A stretch of DNA of 11,442 bases from Stephanodiscus triporus (lineage: Eukaryota; Bacillariophyta; Thalassiosirophyceae; Thalassiosirales; Thalassiosiraceae): positions 1 through 11,442 of the forward strand of contig JALLAZ010000883.1 of assembly GCA_036939755.1 (NCBI GenBank). The letters run 5' to 3'. The position numbers and the translations under genes are program-made. Below, piece by piece: positions 8,101 to 11,442 of the stretch (position 1 is its first letter; each line of letters begins with the position of its first letter). The notes under the pieces are model-generated. The model was not told where the DNA came from and did not search any database. It worked only from the letters and a program-made list of their open reading frames with translations.

Positions 8101-8781
8101 GCCTTTGGTGGGTCACATGAAAGCTGCTCTCTATGCCCTCCACTACATTCATTCCACACATGATTATGGCATCTCGTTTACATCTGAGTCCGTTGCCCCA
8201 ATGCACTGCTACATACACTTCCCTCCCAACACGGACGTGGAAGTCTACACTGACGCTTTACCTCCCACTGACTCAAACTCTTCCACTCTTTCTTCTTATA
8301 GCGATGTGTGTTGGGGTTCGGTAATGCGGTGGCGGATGGTACTCTGCTCCCTCTTTTCAAATTTAGGAGTTTGAGCAGTGGCATCGTTTTTCGGAACGGC
8401 GGCCCTGTTGGTTGGCTCGCTGAGCGTCAGGAGCAAACTTCTCTCAGCTCTTGTGAAGCTGAGATACGTGTTACTAACGCAACCTCTAAGAAGGTCGTTG
8501 ACTTTCGCAACGTCTGCCGTAGCATGGTTGAATCTGGCCATGGTCTTTCCGATGTAAATTCTCCCACTTTGCTCTTCAACGACAATGATGCTTGCGTTCG
8601 ATGGTCATACAACATGACCTCTAAAGCCACACGACACATTGAGCTTCATGAGAAATCGGTCCACGAATGGATTCAATCCAAGCTGCTCATGGTTAAACAC
8701 GTTGCGGACAAGATCAACCCTTCAGATATTTTCACTAAGGAAATGTGTGATGGCACACATTTTTGCCGCATTCGCGACTAG
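8101..8781 (+). pseudogene. pol: RNase H segment of pol
   Basis: RNase H degrades the RNA strand during cDNA synthesis. Frame 2 gives GHMKAALYALHYIHSTHDYG and the first catalytic Asp in SSYSDVCWGS (8303-8305). Near 8322 the reading passes to frame 1, with NAVADGTLLPLFKFRS, the catalytic Glu in SSCEAEIRV (8455-8457), the third Asp in FNDNDACVRW (8581-8583) and a fourth acidic position in NPSDIFTKEM. The frame closes with TAG at 8779. All expected acidic residues are therefore present, and the last 474 bp are open. The stop may be a mutation, since the same frame stays open for another 125 codons. Confidence 0.88.
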
Positions 8782-9127
8782 TTTATGTCGCAACTATCCG
8801 ACTTCATCAATAAATCTCTCTTGGCGGTGCATCACTCTCGCCACACGGCTTCTTCCTCAGCCCCTGCGGCTGCTCGCGCTGTTCTGGCTGCAGGGTCTCT
8901 TTCTTATTTTTCTGCTCTTGCTTCTTCTTCCTTCTGCCGCTCTCTTCCAGCTATATCTCACCTCTCTAGTGCTGGTCATCAATTTCCGGTTTCATATAGC
9001 ATTGGCTCTCTCGGCGTTTTGGGTTCATTCTCTTTTTCGCCGCTCTGTGGTTTCCATCGCGACTTTGTCAGAAAACAGTCTCTCTTTTTGGCGTGGTGCT
9101 TCTTCTCTTGGACGCACGGATGGGGGG
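8782..9127 (+). pseudogene. 3' extension after RNase H
   Basis: The RNase H frame reopens with ATG at 8785 (MSQLSDFINKSLLAVHHSRH) and runs to 9156, into the 3' terminal repeat. The first 20 residues look like the natural C-terminus of CoDi Pol, suggesting that TAG 8779 is secondary. After that the text is Ser/Ala/Phe-rich with low complexity. A second frame (from 8639) is also open here and strongly hydrophobic, a by-product of pyrimidine-rich DNA. No envelope-like features such as a cleavage site or fusion peptide can be shown. It is probably a short C-terminal tail plus untranslated region. Confidence 0.5.
9118..9127 (+). other. Polypurine tract
   Basis: GGATGGGGGG lies immediately before the TG that opens the 3' terminal repeat. 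This is the expected position and composition for the plus-strand primer of reverse transcription, apart from a single T. It independently supports the left border of the 3' repeat. Confidence 0.65.
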
Positions 9128-9186
9128 TGTTCAGTCTGTCCTTGATCCTAGAGTAGAGTAAGCTAACGCTCACTTCCTCACCACTA
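9128..9186 (+). repeat. 3' terminal repeat (candidate short LTR)
   Basis: It starts TGTTCAGTCTGTCC after the polypurine tract and ends CTCACTTCCTCACCACTA. It pairs with 1990-2049; differences are about five substitutions and several small gaps, concentrated in the middle. The bases after it (ACCCC) do not repeat the bases before the 5' copy (ATGGC), so no target-site duplication is seen. Confidence 0.65.
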
Positions 9187-9762
9187 ACCCCCCGGTTGGT
9201 TGAATATTTGGGAGCTTTAACATGTTGTCTGAAAGTCATTTTTGGTCCAGTCATTGTACTTTTTGTGTATTCCAAAAACTCCAAATCTCAGAATGAGCGA
9301 AAAACACATGAACTTTTTGTCATACTAGTTCCACTCATATGTACGTGTGTAGAATGTACTAGGCTTCTATGATATCCAAAAATGGCGGGAAAAAACTTTT
9401 TAAGGTGATGTTGTGTTGAATGAGACACCACCTCGCAAGGAGAGGAAAGAGGGTGGCTAAGTAATATTAAATATTGTACCTAGCTGTATGTAGGATCCAT
9501 ACTGAATTCCCACGTACTCTTTCAAGAGGGCTGGAAAACCTCTGACAAAAATAAATTCAGGTGACGAAATGGATTCAGGTGTGTTCTACTCTAGCTCTAA
9601 CTATCCTTGCTTGTCAAATGAAAATTACTTGGTCTAACCCTCTCATATCGTATTGAGACCCGGCTGGCGATGGTTCTATGTGTGATAGCACTTGTTGCAC
9701 ACACAAAAATGTAATGTTTTGAAAGTTTTCATTCCCGCACTGTCGATTTTCATCATGTTTTC
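9187..9762. other. Intergenic stretch with nothing recognised
   Basis: No frame of convincing length, no RNA gene and no repeat shared with the rest of the window was found. Composition is moderately AT-rich and unlike the pyrimidine-rich retroelement, consistent with the original host sequence beyond the insertion. Confidence 0.5.
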
Positions 9763-9892
9763 AGATGTTAAAAATTGTACGTAGGAATAATACGAAAAAT
9801 ATCATATGTTAACCGTGTCATCGGTTAACATCTAATATCTTACTTAACATCTGATATTTTTAGTATTATTCCTACGTGAGTTTTTAACATCT
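9763..9892. repeat. Long hairpin, possible MITE
   Basis: The left arm 9763-9812 and right arm 9844-9892 are reverse complements over about 50 bp with only a handful of differences. Within them ACGTAGGAATAATAC, AAAAATATCA and ATGTTAA pair exactly. The turn contains a further perfect 10-bp inverted repeat, ATGTTAACCG (9806-9815) with CGGTTAACAT (9822-9831). No ORF lies inside. Such foldback units of about 130 bp are typical of miniature inverted-repeat elements, but no clear target duplication flanks it. Confidence 0.65.
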
Positions 9893-9935
9893 ATATCTTG
9901 GTTAACATCTAATATCAAGGTTAACATCTAACATA
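9823..9935. repeat. GTTAACATCTAATATC direct repeats
   Basis: The core TTAACATCT followed by AATATC or a variant occurs at about 9823, 9844, 9884, 9901 and 9920. The last two copies are spaced 19 bp apart head to tail. The first three lie inside the long hairpin, so the array appears to grow from one hairpin arm. Confidence 0.6.
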
Positions 9936-9987
9936 ATGGTGGTAGTACCTACATATCATACTAAAACCTAGAGAGAGGTACCATATA

Positions 9988-10017
9988 TGACTGTTGTTAA
10001 ACCAAAAACAGCCCGTC
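9988..10017. repeat. Left terminal inverted repeat
   Basis: The 30-bp arm contains a tandem GTT (TGTTGTTAAA) where the right arm has a single one. It includes AAACCAAAAACAGCCCGTC, identical to the reverse complement of the right arm. Confidence 0.8.
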
Positions 10018-10297
10018 TCGTTTTTTTTCTATTGTCCCGCCAAAAGCGGACAGACCGCCGTTGCCGTAAGGGCACTTTTGAGTAAACACATAAAGAAGTT
10101 TTATTAAACTAAATTCAATCGATAACTGCCGCGAATCATTACTTTAAGACCTATAACATTAATATTAATATGTGGGAAAAAGCCTCGTCGGCTAAAAACG
10201 CATCCTCCCCCCCGCTCCTGTTCCCCATCCCCATCCCCCTCCCTCCGATTGACAATCCGACGCACAATCGAGCGATACATTCTCGTCTCTCCTCCTC
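10018..10297. other. 3' region of the minus-strand gene in the TIR element
   Basis: This part of the element lies downstream of the minus-strand stop. AATAAA on the minus strand (plus 10100-10105) lies about 190 bases after the stop and is a candidate polyadenylation signal. A small hairpin GTCCCGC/GCGGAC is at 10036-10053. A plus-strand frame starting at 10170 overlaps it but looks like the shadow of the minus-strand frame. Confidence 0.35.
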
Positions 10298-10657
10298 CTA
10301 TGTCGACGGTCTCCTGAAGAAGGTTGAAATGTCATCGTCGCTCAATTCCCCCCCGCCGCCGCCGAGGAGCTTGTTAATTAGCTCCCTCTCGACATCGGCC
10401 AAGAACTCCTTCGCCCACCTTGTCCTGTGCACGTATTCCCTCCCCTCCTTGAGGACGATAGAATTCAATAAAACCCCGAGTGTACGAGACCCGAGCTTGA
10501 CCAATCGAGATGCACATAACTTGTCCAACGACCTCTCGTATGCCGCGTTGAAGTTGTTGCACGCATTGTATCCTATGACAATGTCAATGACGACATTGTT
10601 GTCGTCGTACGCCCCCCTCTCCTCCATCTTTTCCTCATAATACCCCTCAAGCTCCAT
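10298..10657 (-). CDS. Unrecognised protein, C-terminal part
   Basis: Minus-strand ATG at 10657 to TAG at 10298, 119 codons. The product is balanced in charge and looks like a real globular or helical protein: MELEGYYEEKMEERGAYDDN, then NVVIDIVIGYNACNNFNAAY, a Leu/Val-rich middle, WAKEFLADVERELINKLL, a Gly5 run and an acidic-to-basic tail ending FFRRPST. No family is recognised. The frame stays protein-like upstream of the ATG (AYESSRLR), so the ATG may be internal. A TGA created by the 31-bp duplication cuts it off from the preceding segment. The gene lies within the TIR element and probably continues from the upstream membrane segment. Confidence 0.5.
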   Translation of the reverse strand: MELEGYYEEKMEERGAYDDNNVVIDIVIGYNACNNFNAAYERSLDKLCASRLVKLGSRTLGVLLNSIVLKEGREYVHRTRWAKEFLADVERELINKLLGGGGGELSDDDISTFFRRPST

Positions 10658-10659
10658 CC

Positions 10660-10721
10660 TCAGCCTACTTGATTCATACGCGCGTTGACGTCAGCCTACT
10701 TGATTCATACGCGCGTTGACG
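10660..10721. repeat. Exact 31-bp tandem duplication
   Basis: Units 10660-10690 and 10691-10721 are identical, each beginning TCAGCCTACTTGATTC and ending GCGTTGACG. As 31 is not a multiple of three, the duplication changes frame and places a TGA before the downstream minus-strand frame. Absence of any difference points to a recent event or an assembly artefact. Confidence 0.95.
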
Positions 10722-11041
10722 TTTTGCATCGTCCTCATTGACCCCTTCCCCCCCCTCCCCCCCCTCCCCCAACTCCTCCGACTCCTCCCACTCCTCCTCT
10801 TGGAGAAGAAGAAGACGATAAAGACAAAGAAGACGACCAAGAAGGAGACGGCGAACGCGACTTTTTTGTCAAACGATCTTGCTCCACAACTCACTTTTGT
10901 GACAAGAATATTGTAGATTTTCGGGGGGATTTTGAGTTTTGTATAGCCCAACAGCATAAAAAAATGCCCTACTTGCCCACACAGCGTTCTGACACCTGAG
11001 ATAACAATACAGATGCAAGCCTGAAATCGCTCTGATTTCAT
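10691..11041 (-). CDS. Unrecognised membrane-segment protein, N-terminal part
   Basis: Minus-strand ATG at 11041 to TGA at 10691, 116 codons. Residues 61-79 form one clear transmembrane helix (VAFAVSFLVVFFVFIVFFF), followed by a basic stop-transfer stretch SKRRSGRSRRS and a Gly/Arg run. Residues 1-60 contain four Cys and no convincing signal peptide. The Gly/Arg run corresponds to long C-runs on the plus strand (10748-10769); here the acidic alternative frame (ending VNEDDAKR) leads naturally into the downstream segment, so a slippage frameshift in the G-run plus the 31-bp duplication would explain the split. A single-pass membrane protein with a cytosolic C-terminal domain is the inferred parent. 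Function unknown. Confidence 0.4.
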   Translation of the reverse strand: MKSERFQACICIVISGVRTLCGQVGHFFMLLGYTKLKIPPKIYNILVTKVSCGARSFDKKVAFAVSFLVVFFVFIVFFFSKRRSGRSRRSWGRGGRGGKGSMRTMQNVNARMNQVG

Positions 11042-11116
11042 GGATGGACAGGATACAAAATTCCGTTGAAAAAAAGTGGCAATTTTTCGTCCGTTTTTTC
11101 ATCCCACCATTTTAGG

Positions 11117-11143
11117 GACGGGCTGTTTTTGGTTTAACAGTCA
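11117..11143. repeat. Right terminal inverted repeat
   Basis: GACGGGCTGTTTTTGGTTTA followed by ACAGTCA is the reverse complement of the left arm without the extra GTT. It is directly followed by TA. Confidence 0.8.
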
Positions 11144-11386
11144 TAATTGATAAGTACATAGGGCGGGTTACAGGTCTAGATTCAAGAGTTTGCGTGTCTG
11201 TCGGTCACGTCGCTTATCTCCGCGCGATTGTCTAAGAAAATTGAAAATGGAATTGGTACATGTCTACGAGTTAACCCTTAGCTATCTAGGTAGGTAGCTA
11301 CTGCGACAATTGATAAGAGAGCGGTAGTATGTTGTACTCCAATACCAATCCCCTGGAAAATGAATATAATGTGACTGCCGGTATTT

Positions 11387-11429
11387 CCTGGCGTACCGCC
11401 AGCAGAATTTGCTGGCGTACGCCAGCAAA
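11387..11429. repeat. Palindromic repeat pair at right edge
   Basis: A 22-bp perfect palindrome (11408-11429) has core GCTGGCGTACGCCAGC. Just before it, CTGGCG-TAC-CGCCAG is a sister unit with one base changed from perfect symmetry. The pair is followed by AAAATCCCCCC at the window end, so the array may continue. The stretch 11146-11386 has no recognised feature. Confidence 0.75.
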
Positions 11430-11442
11430 ATCCCCCCTTTTT

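Larger units (their letters stand above)
1990..9186 (+). mobile_element. Degenerate Ty1/copia retrotransposon, CoDi-like
   Basis: The element of about 7.2 kb is delimited by short direct terminal repeats and contains, in copia order, gag, aspartic protease, integrase, reverse transcriptase and RNase H. Integrase upstream of RT places it in Ty1/copia rather than Ty3/gypsy. Motif wording around the integrase glutamate, YVDD and RNase H resembles the diatom CoDi lineage from my knowledge of that family. Coding frames switch about 15 times (near 2735, 2770, 2880, 3115, 3510, 3683, 3925, 5250, 5663, 6793, 7105-7111, 7385, 7496, 8100 and 8322), with in-frame stops at 3823, 4008, 5291, 5890, 6046 and 6454 and possibly 8779. 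No matching 5-bp target-site duplication is visible outside the repeats. It is therefore an old, non-coding copy or a badly sequenced one; the first is favoured because the two terminal repeats differ. Confidence 0.9.
9988..11143. mobile_element. TIR-bounded element, 1.16 kb, unclassified
   Basis: The left terminus TGACTGTTGTTAAACC, continuing to 10017, and the right terminus (11117-11143) are inverted repeats identical over 27 bp apart from a 3-bp GTT insertion in the left copy. TA precedes the left end (9986-9987) and follows the right end (11144-11145), compatible with a TA target duplication as in Tc1/mariner-type transposons. Homology stops sharply inside each TIR. The interior holds a minus-strand coding region with no DDE or other transposase motif that I can see, so the element would be non-autonomous and may carry a captured gene. 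Two bases of duplication can occur by chance; the TIRs are the strong evidence. Confidence 0.7.

Noticed and set aside
8639..9145. Hydrophobic frame that might suggest an envelope protein
   Set aside because: Hydrophobicity follows from pyrimidine-rich DNA; it overlaps RNase H out of frame and lacks any envelope hallmark.
10170..10640. Plus-strand frame of 156 codons inside the TIR element
   Set aside because: Low-complexity Ser/Pro/Leu text opposite the more protein-like minus-strand frame, which also has a downstream AATAAA.
11271..11302. TAGCTATCTAGGTAGGTAGCTA partial symmetry
   Set aside because: Symmetry is imperfect and built from the short word CTAG/TAGC; too weak to call a feature.

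Overview
The window looks like nuclear DNA of a eukaryotic alga, most probably a diatom. The evidence is one large Ty1/copia-type LTR retrotransposon whose gag, protease, integrase, reverse transcriptase and RNase H segments follow the pattern I associate with the diatom CoDi lineage. Examples are the integrase block around KRQSSNGLLESHW, the RT block around LYGLRRSPRH and YVDDFVYF, and the RNase H block around MTSKATRHIEL. There are no operons, Shine-Dalgarno sites or bacterial genes. The host call is inference; no species can be named.

Layout. 1-1989 is a repeat-rich left flank. It has a small GC-rich hairpin cluster at the edge, a tandem repeat of about 212 bp period (roughly 625-1245) with splice-donor-like GGTAAG on the minus strand, and two weak minus-strand ORFs (214-519 and 1324-1635). 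1990-9186 is the copia element on the + strand: very short direct terminal repeats (about 60 bp), a decayed candidate primer-binding site, a leader of about 400 bp, a broken gag-pol of about 6.3 kb, a 3' extension and a polypurine tract. 9187-9762 shows nothing recognisable. 9763-9892 is a long hairpin with about 50-bp arms, followed by tandem copies of the same core motif. 9988-11143 is bounded by 27-30 bp terminal inverted repeats and TA dinucleotides, like a small cut-and-paste DNA transposon. Inside it is a minus-strand coding region that is not a recognised transposase and is interrupted by an exact 31-bp tandem duplication. The window ends in a 22-bp perfect palindrome with a sister half-copy.

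The copia element was built in the usual order (Gag, protease, integrase, RT, RNase H). It retains the protease DSG, integrase D-D-35-E and RT YVDD signatures, but about 15 frame changes and 6 to 7 in-frame stops mean it cannot make a full polyprotein as given. The terminal repeats differ from each other (about 52 matches in 62 columns by eye), which agrees with an old insertion. The least explained parts are the unusually short terminal repeats, the small TIR element with its unrecognised membrane-protein-like cargo, and the tandem repeat in the left flank.
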